Shown: one piece after another, positions 23,628 to 32,267 of the stretch
Layout: every line of letters starts with the position of its first letter
Numbering within the stretch: position 1 is the first letter of the stretch
From: an uncultured Sphingomonadales bacterium
GTDB lineage: Bacteria > Pseudomonadota > Alphaproteobacteria > Sphingomonadales > Sphingomonadaceae
DNA length: 33,467 nt
Direction: 5' to 3'
Assembly (NCBI GenBank): GCA_903834285.1
Contig: CAILIO010000221.1
Location: 1-33,467 of the forward strand
Notes under the pieces: model-generated
Seen by the model: only the letters and a program-made list of their open reading frames with translations
What the model was told of the DNA's origin: nothing
Database searches by the model: none
Made by a program: the position numbers and the translations under genes

Positions 23628-24062
23628 ATGTTTCGCAAGATCGACGACAAGACCTTCGCCAGCCCCCAGATCGAGGTGGCGGATGTGGCTGAGGCGGAGG
23701 CACTCGGCATTGGCCTCATCATCAACAACCGGCCTGAGGACGAATCCCCCGACCAGACGCCGGGGAGCGAGATCGAAGCTGCGGCCGCGGCTGCCGGCAT
23801 TGCCTATGTCGCGATTCCCGTAACGCATGCCGGCTTCTCGATGCCGCAGGTCGAGGCGATGGAGGCTGCACTCGCCGCTGCGGAAGACAAGCCCGTTCTT
23901 GCCTATTGCCGCTCCGGGACCCGTTCTACGCTGCTCTGGGCCCTTGCGCAGGCGCGCATGGGCATGGCGACTGAAGCCATCGCCGCGCACGCTGCAGGCG
24001 CCGGCTACGATGTGAGCCCGATCATGCCGCAGCTTGATTTTCTCGCCGCGCAGGCGCGATGA
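23628..24062 (+). CDS. TIGR01244/DUF442 sulfur transferase or phosphatase-like protein
   Basis: A 144-residue protein that begins [20 protein letters not shown] and ends with the active-site loop [17 protein letters not shown] (Cys at about residue 90). [17 protein letters not shown] is the typical first half of the DUF442 (beta-lactamase-hydrolase-like phosphatase) family. Cys-x4-Arg resembles a rhodanese loop more than the Cys-x5-Arg of protein tyrosine phosphatases. Related proteins act in sulfide metabolism, but the substrate here is unknown. ATG 23628 follows AAGGGAGAGG. The stop overlaps the next start (ATGA). Confidence 0.9.
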   Translation: MFRKIDDKTFASPQIEVADVAEAEALGIGLIINNRPEDESPDQTPGSEIEAAAAAAGIAYVAIPVTHAGFSMPQVEAMEAALAAAEDKPVLAYCRSGTRSTLLWALAQARMGMATEAIAAHAAGAGYDVSPIMPQLDFLAAQAR

Positions 24063-24517
24063 GACCGCCCATCGCCATGCTTTCGCTCAATGCCTTTCTT
24101 GCGCTGCCCGGAGCCGCGATTGCCGTGCAAGCACTCGGCTCGCTTGTCGCGGTGCTGCTCGTCTTCTTGCTCGTGCGAGCGCTCGCCATGGGTAGTGACG
24201 TGCGGATCGCCGACGAGGCAGAGGCGCGCGCGTTGGCTGAAGCGGCGCACTGCGGGTTCGATCCTGTCGAGGTTGCACTCGACCGCGCGCGGATCGGCGC
24301 GCTGCTGCGCAACCGCGCTGGCGAAGTCATGCTGATCCGGCGCCACGGCGCCCGGTTTGCCGCGCGCGTGTTGTCTTCGCACGCCGGCGCCCGGCTTGAT
24401 CGCGGTTTCCTGACGCTTTCGACCGACGATCCGCATTTCGGCAGCATCACGCTCGATCTGGGCGACAGGGCACAAGTCTGGGCGGCCAGCCTGCGCCGGC
24501 TCGGAACCCACGCATGA
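24059..24517 (+). CDS. Unknown one-TM protein between DUF442 and sterol desaturase genes
   Basis: I do not recognise this 152-residue protein. It has one strong hydrophobic helix near the N terminus (about residues 15-43, with LGSLVAVLLVFLLVRALAM) and then a soluble domain of about 105 residues. That domain contains EAEARALAEAAHCGFDPVE, ALLRNRAGEVMLIRRHGARF and a beta-rich tail (GRL-like turns, TLDLGDRAQVWAASL). The topology suggests a membrane anchor with a small domain on one side. It overlaps both neighbours by 4 bp, so the three products are probably made together, and it may be an accessory of the membrane hydroxylase that follows. Confidence 0.8.
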   Translation: MRPPIAMLSLNAFLALPGAAIAVQALGSLVAVLLVFLLVRALAMGSDVRIADEAEARALAEAAHCGFDPVEVALDRARIGALLRNRAGEVMLIRRHGARFAARVLSSHAGARLDRGFLTLSTDDPHFGSITLDLGDRAQVWAASLRRLGTHA

Positions 24518-25503
24518 CCTACTATTTTGCACCGCTGCTGGCCGCGCTAAGCCATCCCATCACCCAACCGATCGACGTGATCGCCTTTGCCGTGCCAGTG
24601 TTCGTCGCGATGATCCTGATCGAGATCGCCTGGGCCCGCCGCCGCGCGCCCGAAGCCTACGAAGCGCGCGATATGCTGACCTCGCTGCTGATGGGCCTTG
24701 GCAGCACGATCGCAGGCGCGCTGGTCGCGGGCGCGATCTACGGCGCCGCGACTTGGCTCTATGCGCATCGCGTTGCGACCGTGCCCTATGCCTGGTGGTC
24801 TTGGGTCGCTGTGTTGCTGCTCGATGATTTCAACTACTACTGGGCGCACCGCACCGGCCACCGCGTCCGCTGGTTTTGGGCAGCCCACGTCAACCACCAC
24901 ACCAGCCAGCACTACAACCTCAGCACCGCTCTGCGGCAGACCTGGACGGGCTTTGTCGCGCTCTCCTTCGTGTTCCGCATCTGGCCAGCCTTCGTGGGCG
25001 TCCCCCCGGAAATGCTGCTGACTGTTGGCGCGGCCAATACCGTGGGCCAGTTCTGGATCCATACTGAAGCCGTGCGCCGCATGCCGGCTTGGTTCGAACG
25101 GGTATTCAACACGCCCTCACACCACCGCGTCCACCATGCCACCAACCCGCTTTACCTCGACCGCAACTTTGCCGGTGTGTTCATGTTCTGGGACCGCCTG
25201 TTCGGCACCTTCCAGCCCGAGCTTGACGAGGAACCCGCGCGCTACGGAGTGATCCGCCAGCTCGGCACCTTTAACTTGCTCCACAGCGTGTTCCACGAAT
25301 GGAAAGGGATGCTGCGAGATTTTGCGGTGGCACCATGGCGCTACAAGCTGGCCTATCTGATCCGCGAACCGGGCTGGAGCCACGATGGCAGCCGCGACAG
25401 CAGCGACACGATCCGCGCCCGCTGGCTCGAGCGCAACGGGCACCTAGCGGCCGATGAGCCCCAGCGCATGGCGGATGAAGGCGTCGCGGTCAGCCACCCA
25501 TAG
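24514..25503 (+). CDS. Sterol desaturase / fatty acid hydroxylase family protein
   Basis: A 329-residue membrane enzyme of the di-iron hydroxylase superfamily. The His clusters that bind iron are visible: YYWAHRTGHRVRWFWAAHVNHH (His-x3-His, then His-x2-His-His; about residues 109-130) and THRVHHATNPLYLD-type cluster (HHRVHHATN) near 205. Four or so hydrophobic helices flank them. Substrates in bacteria include fatty acids, carotenoids and hopanoid-type lipids; which applies here cannot be read from sequence. ATG 24514 overlaps the preceding stop. Its last 60 bases overlap, tail to tail, the gene on the other strand. Confidence 0.93.
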   Translation: MTYYFAPLLAALSHPITQPIDVIAFAVPVFVAMILIEIAWARRRAPEAYEARDMLTSLLMGLGSTIAGALVAGAIYGAATWLYAHRVATVPYAWWSWVAVLLLDDFNYYWAHRTGHRVRWFWAAHVNHHTSQHYNLSTALRQTWTGFVALSFVFRIWPAFVGVPPEMLLTVGAANTVGQFWIHTEAVRRMPAWFERVFNTPSHHRVHHATNPLYLDRNFAGVFMFWDRLFGTFQPELDEEPARYGVIRQLGTFNLLHSVFHEWKGMLRDFAVAPWRYKLAYLIREPGWSHDGSRDSSDTIRARWLERNGHLAADEPQRMADEGVAVSHP

Positions 25504-26925
25504 CATATCGTCCGAAAGCCGCGGATTCACGAAAGTCCAGCCATCGCCGGAATAGACTTTGCCGAATGTTCCGTGGGTACCGAACGCCAAGGAGGCCGCA
25601 CGCTGCTCGTCGCGCGTGGTGAAGGCCGCCCCTGCGATCGTTGCGGTCCCGGGCTCAAAGCCCCGCCCCCACGGGCGCAGTGCGAAGACATAGGGTTCGT
25701 TGCGGAAGCTGCGCACTTCGGTGTTGAAAAACACGGAAAGGTACACCTGATCGAGCGCCTTGAGCGCGGCAGGCGGCATGCGCCATTCGGACGTGGCGAT
25801 CACCGGCCAGGGGTAATGCTGCGGATTGCCGTAGAGGATCTCGCTGCGCAAATCGACCAGCACGTCACGCGGTTCCTGCAGCGGCGGGACCCGGTCGATC
25901 CTGAGGGCATTGGCCCAGGTGAACCCGAACGAAGTCGCATCGATCAGCGGCATCGCCGAGGGTGAGCCCCGGCCCGGCGCATTCGAAACGCTGACGTTCT
26001 CGTAGATACGCAGGTAGGCCTTGTCCTTCAGCTGGTGCCCGCTCGCGATGTTGCTCCAGCCCAGCTGGCCCTGCCAGTGCACGTTGCGGAAATGCGAGAC
26101 CAATGTGCCGTTGATGTAGGTGCTGTGCTCCTGGTCGGTATTGGTGCCGACATTGCCAGTGATCTCGCTGTCCTCGGCGTAGAGCATGGTCTCACCGCCC
26201 GGCACAAAGATCGCGTTCTTGCCGCCGAATATCAGCGAACGTCGGATGACGGCCGTGAACAGCCCGGGCGGGACCCCGCCATAAGTCTCCAGATGCAGCG
26301 CGCCCATCGGCTGGATCGCGCCGGGGAAATCGAGCGCGATATCGCGCATTTCGAAATGAATGCGGCTTTGGGCCATATCGAGCCCGCGCAGCCGGAGCGC
26401 GGCCCATTGGTCGCCGCTGCGGAAGGTCACTCGTTCCCCGGGCACCGAGGAGCGGAAAATGTACTGCGTGCCGTCGAGGTTGCCGGTGATGTCGGGCAGG
26501 TTCGGCGCGAAAGGGTAAACGCAAGGCCGCCCGGCGCGGTCGCGGGCTTCGTAGACGTATTCAAGCCCGCCTTCGGCGCGGCCATAGAGCGAGGCGACAT
26601 CGCTGCCTTGGAACACTTCCCGGCCCGCGGCCTGCGAGGCATCGCATTTCACGACGAAGCGGTTGGCCGGACGGCGCAACCCCTGCATCGGCATGTAGAA
26701 GGGATAGCGCGCATCGTGCGCGGCAAATTCGGCAATCGTATGTGGCGGGGGCAGGTCTGGCGGAACCACTGGCTGAAACGGGGAAACCGTCGCATTGCCG
26801 CGCGCAGCGGTCTGCGCGTTCGATTCGCTGCCGAGCCCGCTGCAACCGATCACGCCAAGGACCGCCAGGCCCGCAGCGAGCCGCAAGGTCAGCGTCAGGG
26901 CCGGCCTTGAAGTCACGCGCGCCAC
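25444..26925 (-). CDS. Probable beta-helix surface lipoprotein downstream of wecBC
   Basis: A 493-residue protein. GTG 26925 is chosen because a strong GAGGAGG stands 8 bases upstream; the frame continues upstream into wecC. The N terminus has a lipoprotein signal (LRLAAGLAVLGVIGCS, lipid-modified Cys28). The body has short beta-strands with Gly/Asn turns (DGTQYIFRSS, DSEITGNVG, STYINGTLVSHFRNVHW, AYLRIYENVSVSNAP) resembling a right-handed beta-helix as in polysaccharide lyases or acetylases; no catalytic motif was recognised. It lies 49 bp after wecC in the same direction, so a role in processing or presenting a ManNAcA-containing polysaccharide is an inference. Its 3' end overlaps the sterol desaturase gene. 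Confidence 0.75.
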   Translation of the reverse strand: MARVTSRPALTLTLRLAAGLAVLGVIGCSGLGSESNAQTAARGNATVSPFQPVVPPDLPPPHTIAEFAAHDARYPFYMPMQGLRRPANRFVVKCDASQAAGREVFQGSDVASLYGRAEGGLEYVYEARDRAGRPCVYPFAPNLPDITGNLDGTQYIFRSSVPGERVTFRSGDQWAALRLRGLDMAQSRIHFEMRDIALDFPGAIQPMGALHLETYGGVPPGLFTAVIRRSLIFGGKNAIFVPGGETMLYAEDSEITGNVGTNTDQEHSTYINGTLVSHFRNVHWQGQLGWSNIASGHQLKDKAYLRIYENVSVSNAPGRGSPSAMPLIDATSFGFTWANALRIDRVPPLQEPRDVLVDLRSEILYGNPQHYPWPVIATSEWRMPPAALKALDQVYLSVFFNTEVRSFRNEPYVFALRPWGRGFEPGTATIAGAAFTTRDEQRAASLAFGTHGTFGKVYSGDGWTFVNPRLSDDMLWVADRDAFIRHALGLIGR

Positions 26926-26974
26926 AGTCAGCACCTCCTCGTGATCAGGCGCGGGCAGATCGGCCCGCACCGGC

Positions 26975-28294
26975 TCAGCTGGCGAGCCGCAGAGCGGTAC
27001 CGGCCATGTCGACATCGGGCTGGTCGAGCCAGATGCCGCGCGTATCATAAACGACCTTGCCGCTGCGCTCGGCCAGTGGGACGACCTTGAACACGTCGTG
27101 GTCGACGAGCACGATCAGCAGGTCGCAGGTCTCCAGGGCGTCGTCGAGGTCGATCAGGCTCGCACCGGTGTCTGTAAATTCGACCGGCAAGGCGTTTGCA
27201 TAAGGTTCGACGATGCTCACGCGATTGCCGTACTTGCGCGCGATCCGCGCCGCCACGAAGCGCGCCGGGCTCTCGCGGAAATCGTCGATATTGGCCTTGA
27301 AGGCGAGGCCGAAGCAAGCGATCCGCGCTTGCGGGTGCGCGTCAATCAGCTCGGTCGCACGGGCTATCACGTGGTGCATCTTCTGGTCGTTGACCCCGCG
27401 CGCTGTCCGAATCAGCGGCGTGTCCTCGGGCGCGCTCGCCACGATGAACCAGGGATCAACCGCGATGCAGTGTCCGCCGACACCCGGGCCCGGCTGCAGG
27501 ATATTGACGCGCGGGTGGCGGTTGGCGAGCCGGATCACTTCCCACACATCGAGGCTCATGCGGTCCGCCACGATCGAAAGCTCGTTGGCGAAAGCAATAT
27601 TCACGTCGCGGTACGCGTTCTCGACCAGCTTGGTCATTTCCGCCGAACGCGCATCGGTGGTGACGCAGGTGCCACGCACGAAGCGCTTGTAGAAGGCAAG
27701 CGCCTTGCGCGCGCAGCGCGGGGTGATCCCGCCGATCGAGCGGTCGTTGTTGGTCAGTTCTTCGAGGATGCGGCCGGGCAGTACGCGCTCGGGGCAATAG
27801 GCAATCGAGACATCGGGCGTCTCGCGGGTCAAGCCCGGAAACTTGAGATCGGGGCGCAGGCCCGCCATCAGATCGCGCATCGCATCGGTCGTGCCGACGG
27901 GGCTGGTCGATTCGAGGATCACCACGTCGCCCGGCTTGAGCACGCCCGCCACTTCGCTGGCAGCAGCCTGCACGTAGGACACGTCTGGCGTGTGGTGGCC
28001 GTCCTTGGCAAACGGCGTCGGCACCGCAATCACGAAAACGTCGGCGGGTTCGATCTGGGTCGAGGCGCGCAGCAGGCCGCGCTGGACGACGCCTTGCACC
28101 AGCCCGTCGAGATCGACTTCCTCGATGTGGATTTCGCCGCGGTTGATCGTGTCGACCACGCTCTGCGTCACATCCAGGCCCAGCACCGGGCAGCCGGAAC
28201 GGGCAATGATCGCGGCGGTGGGAAGTCCGATGTAGCCAAGGCCGACAACACAGACCTGCGGCTTCTGATCGCCGTTTCCGATTTTAGCGGACAT
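26975..28294 (-). CDS. wecC: UDP-N-acetyl-D-mannosamine dehydrogenase
   Basis: This NAD-dependent enzyme oxidises UDP-ManNAc to UDP-ManNAcA, a building block of surface polysaccharides. The 439-residue protein has the Rossmann motif GLGYIGLP (Gly18, Gly20, Gly23), the family segment ILESTSPVGTTDAM, LVENAYRDVNIAFANEL, and the catalytic Cys in GPGVGGHCIAVDPWF, followed by CFGLAFKANIDDFRESPA. It overlaps wecB by 11 bp, which strongly supports that UDP-ManNAc is its substrate. Dehydrogenases for other UDP-sugars are close relatives, so the specificity is inferred from the neighbour. Confidence 0.93.
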   Translation of the reverse strand: MSAKIGNGDQKPQVCVVGLGYIGLPTAAIIARSGCPVLGLDVTQSVVDTINRGEIHIEEVDLDGLVQGVVQRGLLRASTQIEPADVFVIAVPTPFAKDGHHTPDVSYVQAAASEVAGVLKPGDVVILESTSPVGTTDAMRDLMAGLRPDLKFPGLTRETPDVSIAYCPERVLPGRILEELTNNDRSIGGITPRCARKALAFYKRFVRGTCVTTDARSAEMTKLVENAYRDVNIAFANELSIVADRMSLDVWEVIRLANRHPRVNILQPGPGVGGHCIAVDPWFIVASAPEDTPLIRTARGVNDQKMHHVIARATELIDAHPQARIACFGLAFKANIDDFRESPARFVAARIARKYGNRVSIVEPYANALPVEFTDTGASLIDLDDALETCDLLIVLVDHDVFKVVPLAERSGKVVYDTRGIWLDQPDVDMAGTALRLAS

Positions 28295-29405
28295 TCCCCA
28301 AGAGCTCCACGATACGCCGCGCGGCGTGCCCGTCCCCGAAAGGATTGTGCGCGCGCGCCATGGCCGAATAGGCAGCCTTATCGTCGAGCAGGGTAAAGAT
28401 TTCGGAAACTATCCGGGCTTTCTCGGTGCCTACGAGACGCGCGGTACCGGCCTCGATGCCCTCGGGCCGCTCGGTCGTCTCGCGCATGACGAGCACCGGC
28501 TTGCCGAGAGCGGGGGCCTCTTCCTGAACACCGCCGCTGTCGGTCAGCATGATCTCGGCAATCGAGAGCAGGCGCGCGAAATGCGGGTAGTCGAGCGGTT
28601 CGATCAGCGCGACATTGGCAAGGCCGCCAAGCGCCCCATCCATCACCTTGCGGACGTTGGGATTGGGGTGGACGGGGAAGATCAGCGCCACGTCCTCGCG
28701 CATCGCAATCTCCCGGATCGCCTCGGCAATCGCTTCGAGGCCGCCGCCGAAATTCTCGCGTCGGTGGCTGGTGACACCAATAATCCGCTTGCCGGCAAAC
28801 CGCGCTTCCAGTTCGGCGAGGCCGCCGGCGAGCGCGGGCTCTGCCGCGATGCGAGCGCTCACCCATTGCAGCGCGTCGATCACGGTATTGCCGGTGACGT
28901 GAATGGCATCGACGGCCACATTCTCCGCCCGCAGCGCCGCGGCCGAGGTCTCGGTGGGCGCGAAATGGAGCGCGGCGATGGTGCCGATGATCTTGCGGTT
29001 CACCTCTTCCGGCCAGGGGTGATAGATATTGTGGCTGCGCAGCCCCGCCTCGACATGCGCGACCGGAATCTTGCGGTAATAGGCGGCAAGGGCCCCGGCC
29101 ATGGCGGTGGCGGTATCGCCCTGCACCACGACCCAGTCGGGCCTTTCGGCATCCATCACGCAGCCAAGGCCGGTAAGGAGCGCGGCGGTAAGGCCGTCCA
29201 GCGTCTGGTCCGGCTTCATCAGATCGAGATCGTGGTCAGGCACGATCCCGGCAATAGCCAGCACCTGATCAAGCATGCCGCGATGCTGCGCCGAAACGCA
29301 GGTGACCACGCGAAAGGCGGGATGGGCCGCAAGCGCGTGCACCACCGGAAACATCTTGATCGCTTCCGGCCGCGTGCCGAACACCACGAGAATTGTCTGT
29401 GTCAT
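28284..29405 (-). CDS. wecB: UDP-N-acetylglucosamine 2-epimerase (non-hydrolysing)
   Basis: The enzyme interconverts UDP-GlcNAc and UDP-ManNAc. The 373-residue protein shows the N-terminal FGTRPEAIKMFPVVHAL (residues 9-25), VVQGDTATAMAGALAAYY, VAHVEAGLRSHNIYHPWPEE (the family's key His/Glu region), VTSHRRENFGGGLEAI, and LTDSGGVQEEAPALGKPVLV. ATG 29405 (MTQTILVVFGTRPEA) fits the family better than 29417. It overlaps wecC by 11 bp. aguA lies 52 bp upstream in the same direction, so a longer transcript is possible. No glycosyltransferase or export gene is in view. Confidence 0.96.
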   Translation of the reverse strand: MTQTILVVFGTRPEAIKMFPVVHALAAHPAFRVVTCVSAQHRGMLDQVLAIAGIVPDHDLDLMKPDQTLDGLTAALLTGLGCVMDAERPDWVVVQGDTATAMAGALAAYYRKIPVAHVEAGLRSHNIYHPWPEEVNRKIIGTIAALHFAPTETSAAALRAENVAVDAIHVTGNTVIDALQWVSARIAAEPALAGGLAELEARFAGKRIIGVTSHRRENFGGGLEAIAEAIREIAMREDVALIFPVHPNPNVRKVMDGALGGLANVALIEPLDYPHFARLLSIAEIMLTDSGGVQEEAPALGKPVLVMRETTERPEGIEAGTARLVGTEKARIVSEIFTLLDDKAAYSAMARAHNPFGDGHAARRIVELLGNVR

Positions 29406-29457
29406 GCCACGCCCCATACCATCAGCGGGTTAAGGGGCACATAACCTGGTGCAGGGC

Positions 29458-30444
29458 TCAGGCTGCAGGCATCTGCTGGCTAGAGCAATGGAAGCCGCCG
29501 CCCCCGGCAAGCACAGCATTGGCCATAAGCCCGAGCACCGCGCGTCCCGGAAAGAGTTCGGCAATCGATGCGACGCCGTCGTCGTCATGCTGCGAACCAA
29601 ACACAGGCACGATGACCACATTGTTGGCGATCACGAAGTTCATGTAGCTCGCCGGCTGGATCATCCCGCCCCATTCGACCAGCCCCGGGGAGGGGACTTC
29701 GACCACCTCGACCCCGAAATCGCGCGCCCGCGCCGCCGCATCGGCATAGATCGCGGCATTGGGATCACCCGGGCCCGTCGCGCGCGGCAGCGCCAAGCGG
29801 TTCGGCGCCACAAACCGCGCAAGGTTGTCGACATGCCCGTCGGTATGGTCGTTGATCAGGCCGTCGCCCAGCCACAGCACGCGGCCAAAACCCAGATCGC
29901 TTGCCAGCCGCGCTTCGAGATCGGCTTGGCTCAGAGTGGGATTCCGGTTCGGATTCAGCAGGCACTGCGCTGTTGTGGCGACCAATCCGGTCCCGTCGCC
30001 ATCAAGCGCGCCGCCTTCGAGAATCCAATCGCCGTGGTCGGCTGGCAGGCTGGCGCTGGCCGCCAGATCAGCGCCGATAGCTTCATCTCCCGGCATCAGA
30101 TACTTGCCGCCCCAGCCGTTGAAACCGAACAGCCGCGCGCGGCGCCCCTCGGTCCCGCACACCACCAGCGGCCCGGTATCGCGCAGCCAGATGTCACCAT
30201 AGACCCGGCGCTCCATAGTGACAGCGCTCGATACAAGGCTGTGCGCGCGCGCCTCGTTGGCCGCATCGCGCACGATGAGCCGCACCTCTTGCCCACTATC
30301 GGCAACAGCACTGGCAAAGGCCGCGATCTGTTCCTGCGCGGCGTCGATCACGCCGGACCATTCATCCGCCAGATGCGGAAAGCCGATCCAGAGCCAATCC
30401 TGTGGATGCCATTCGGGCGGCATCCGCAGCGCGGTCGTGGTCAT
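29458..30444 (-). CDS. aguA: Agmatine deiminase
   Basis: The enzyme hydrolyses agmatine to N-carbamoylputrescine and ammonia in polyamine synthesis. The 328-residue protein has the family motifs PPEWHPQDWLWIGFPH, YGDIWLRDTGPLVV, WILEGGALDGDG, the catalytic His/Asp segment INDHTDGHVDNLARF and the C-terminal nucleophile Cys320 in GGGGFHCSSQQ. It starts 3 bp after the M28 peptidase stop, so the two are probably co-transcribed. The usual next enzyme, N-carbamoylputrescine amidase, is not in the window. Peptidyl-arginine deiminase-like relatives share the fold. Confidence 0.94.
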   Translation of the reverse strand: MTTTALRMPPEWHPQDWLWIGFPHLADEWSGVIDAAQEQIAAFASAVADSGQEVRLIVRDAANEARAHSLVSSAVTMERRVYGDIWLRDTGPLVVCGTEGRRARLFGFNGWGGKYLMPGDEAIGADLAASASLPADHGDWILEGGALDGDGTGLVATTAQCLLNPNRNPTLSQADLEARLASDLGFGRVLWLGDGLINDHTDGHVDNLARFVAPNRLALPRATGPGDPNAAIYADAAARARDFGVEVVEVPSPGLVEWGGMIQPASYMNFVIANNVVIVPVFGSQHDDDGVASIAELFPGRAVLGLMANAVLAGGGGFHCSSQQMPAA

Positions 30445-30447
30445 GGG

Positions 30448-32139
30448 TTACTTGCCCTTCGCTTCGGCCAGGCTCTTGTCTCGGATCGCTCGGAACTCGT
30501 CATTGGGGTGCCAGTTGGGCCAGACAGCGCTGTTGGCAAGCTCACGGCCGAGCCGGTAGAACAGCTTCACGTCCTGCACCATGCCCGAGATGTCCCAGCT
30601 TTCCTGATACTGATCGCTCGGCTGGTGGTAACGCACGTTGGTGTAGTCTTCGGACGCCGCCAGCCCGGCCGCCTTGCCGCCCACCACGAGGTCGGTGCCC
30701 CGGCCGAGGTCGAACATAGGCACGCCGCGCTTGGCGAAGCTGAAGTGGTCAGAGCGGTAGTAGTGGCCGCGCTCGGGATGCTCCTCTGGCGATTCGCTGA
30801 GGCCCATCTCGCCCTCGACCTTGCGCAGGATTGCGGTGAGCTCGGATTTGTCGCCGCCGGTAACGGTGATGTCCTTCGCCGGACCGCCAACGGGCAGCGC
30901 GTCCATGTTCACGCCGCCCACGGTCTTCGCAAGCGGGTAGACCGGGTTCTGGGCGTAGTATTCGGAGCCAAGCAGGCCCGACTCCTCAAGCGTGACGGCA
31001 AGGAAGACCTGGCTGCGGGCGGAGCCGCCCACAGCGGCATTCATCTTGGCAAGGGCGGCCAGCGCGGCAACGCCGGTCGCGTTGTCGACCGCGCCGTTGC
31101 AGATGTCGTCACCCGTGGCATCGGGCTTGCAATGGCCAAGATGGTCCCAATGCGCGCTGTAGAGGACGTATTCGTTCGGCCGCGTCTTACCGGGCAGCAG
31201 GCCCACAACGTTGTGCGAATTGGCCTTTTCGATGGTGTTGTCGAACGAGAGGCTAGCCTTGAGGCCGAGCGGCACCGCCTTGAAGCCCTTCGCCTGCGCG
31301 GCTGCCGTCAGCGCGACGAGGTCCTTGCCGGCCGCCTTGAGGATCGCCTCGGCCACCGGCTTCTGGATCCAGCCGTTCGCCACGGTCTGGTCCGCGCCGT
31401 CATTCGCGGTCTGCACGAAGTGCTGTGCGCCCGACCAGCTCGATTCGACCACCTGCCAGCCGTAGGCCGCCGGGAACGTGTCGTGGATGATCAGCGCCGC
31501 CGTCGCCCCCTGTCGCGCGGCTTCCTCGAACTTGTAGGTCCAGCGCCCGTAATAGGTCATGCGGCGGCCGCGGAAGAGGCCGTTCTCGCCTTCCATCGCA
31601 TAGTCCGGATCGTTGACGAGGATAACCGCTGTCTTGCCGTGCATGTCGATCCCGGCATAGTCGTTCCAGCCGAGTTCCGGCGCATTGATGCCATAGCCGA
31701 CGAAGACCAGCTCGCTGTCCTTGACCTCGGTATGGGGCGTGATGCGATAGCTGCCAGCCACGAATTCGCTCGACGGCTTGAACGTCAGCGGGGTGAACAT
31801 TGACGATTGGGCGCCGCCGCTGATGGTGAGCGGGCTGCGGCCCGTCGCGGTGATCGTTGCGGTCGGCACGTCCTGCAGCCACTGGCCCTTGTTGCCCGGC
31901 TGAAGCCCCGCCGCCTTGAACCGCGCGATGATCGCATCAAGCGTCTTCGGCTCGGCCGCTGTACCCGGCCCGCGGCCCTCGAACGCGTCCGACGACAGCG
32001 TGCGGATCGTGTCGCGCATCAGTGCCTCGTCGACCGGTGGGACCGCCGATGCGGCATGGCTTGCCGCCAGGGGCATCGCCAGCGCGGCACCGCACATAAG
32101 GCCCAGCACCGTTCGGCAAAACGACGTGTTGATCTTCAT
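30448..32139 (-). CDS. Exported M28 family zinc metallopeptidase
   Basis: A 563-residue exported peptidase. The signal peptide runs to about residue 28 (VLGLMCGAALAMPLAASHA). A PA-domain-like insert follows (about 120-270, with VFVGYGINAPELGWNDYAG and KTAVILVNDPDYAME). The M28 di-zinc site shows YSAHWDHLGHC, GAVDNATGVAAL, the acid pair LEESGLLGSEYYA, VNMDALPVGG and HYYRSDHFSFAKRGVP. Family members are aminopeptidases of the periplasm or cell surface. ATG 32139 has GAGGA 8 bases upstream; ATG 32145 and 32163 are less well placed. It is the first gene of the left-going block with aguA and wecBC. Confidence 0.94.
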   Translation of the reverse strand: MKINTSFCRTVLGLMCGAALAMPLAASHAASAVPPVDEALMRDTIRTLSSDAFEGRGPGTAAEPKTLDAIIARFKAAGLQPGNKGQWLQDVPTATITATGRSPLTISGGAQSSMFTPLTFKPSSEFVAGSYRITPHTEVKDSELVFVGYGINAPELGWNDYAGIDMHGKTAVILVNDPDYAMEGENGLFRGRRMTYYGRWTYKFEEAARQGATAALIIHDTFPAAYGWQVVESSWSGAQHFVQTANDGADQTVANGWIQKPVAEAILKAAGKDLVALTAAAQAKGFKAVPLGLKASLSFDNTIEKANSHNVVGLLPGKTRPNEYVLYSAHWDHLGHCKPDATGDDICNGAVDNATGVAALAALAKMNAAVGGSARSQVFLAVTLEESGLLGSEYYAQNPVYPLAKTVGGVNMDALPVGGPAKDITVTGGDKSELTAILRKVEGEMGLSESPEEHPERGHYYRSDHFSFAKRGVPMFDLGRGTDLVVGGKAAGLAASEDYTNVRYHQPSDQYQESWDISGMVQDVKLFYRLGRELANSAVWPNWHPNDEFRAIRDKSLAEAKGK

Positions 32140-32267
32140 CCTCATTTTCCTCGTGGCATTCATGGCGCCTGATCCGGCTTGGGGCGCACAGGTGGCAGAG
32201 CCCCTGCTTGCTGGCAAGCCGCACACGCGCGCTTGATCGCATGGCGCCGAAGGGGCATCGCAGGACC

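Noticed and set aside
22553..23800. Upstream extension of the cold-shock protein frame (up to 684 codons)
   Set aside because: The extension runs antisense to terC and the DUF442 gene. The Gly-rich domain begins right after ATG 22552, and the upstream translation has no domain character.
27098..28396. 432-codon + strand frame opposite wecC
   Set aside because: It is antisense to a full-length dehydrogenase and shows only Arg/His-rich low-information sequence.
29449..31803. 784-codon open frame on the + strand opposite aguA and the M28 peptidase
   Set aside because: Both genes on the - strand have clear family motifs in full length. The antisense frame is Arg/His-rich with no recognisable motif, as expected from GC-rich third positions.
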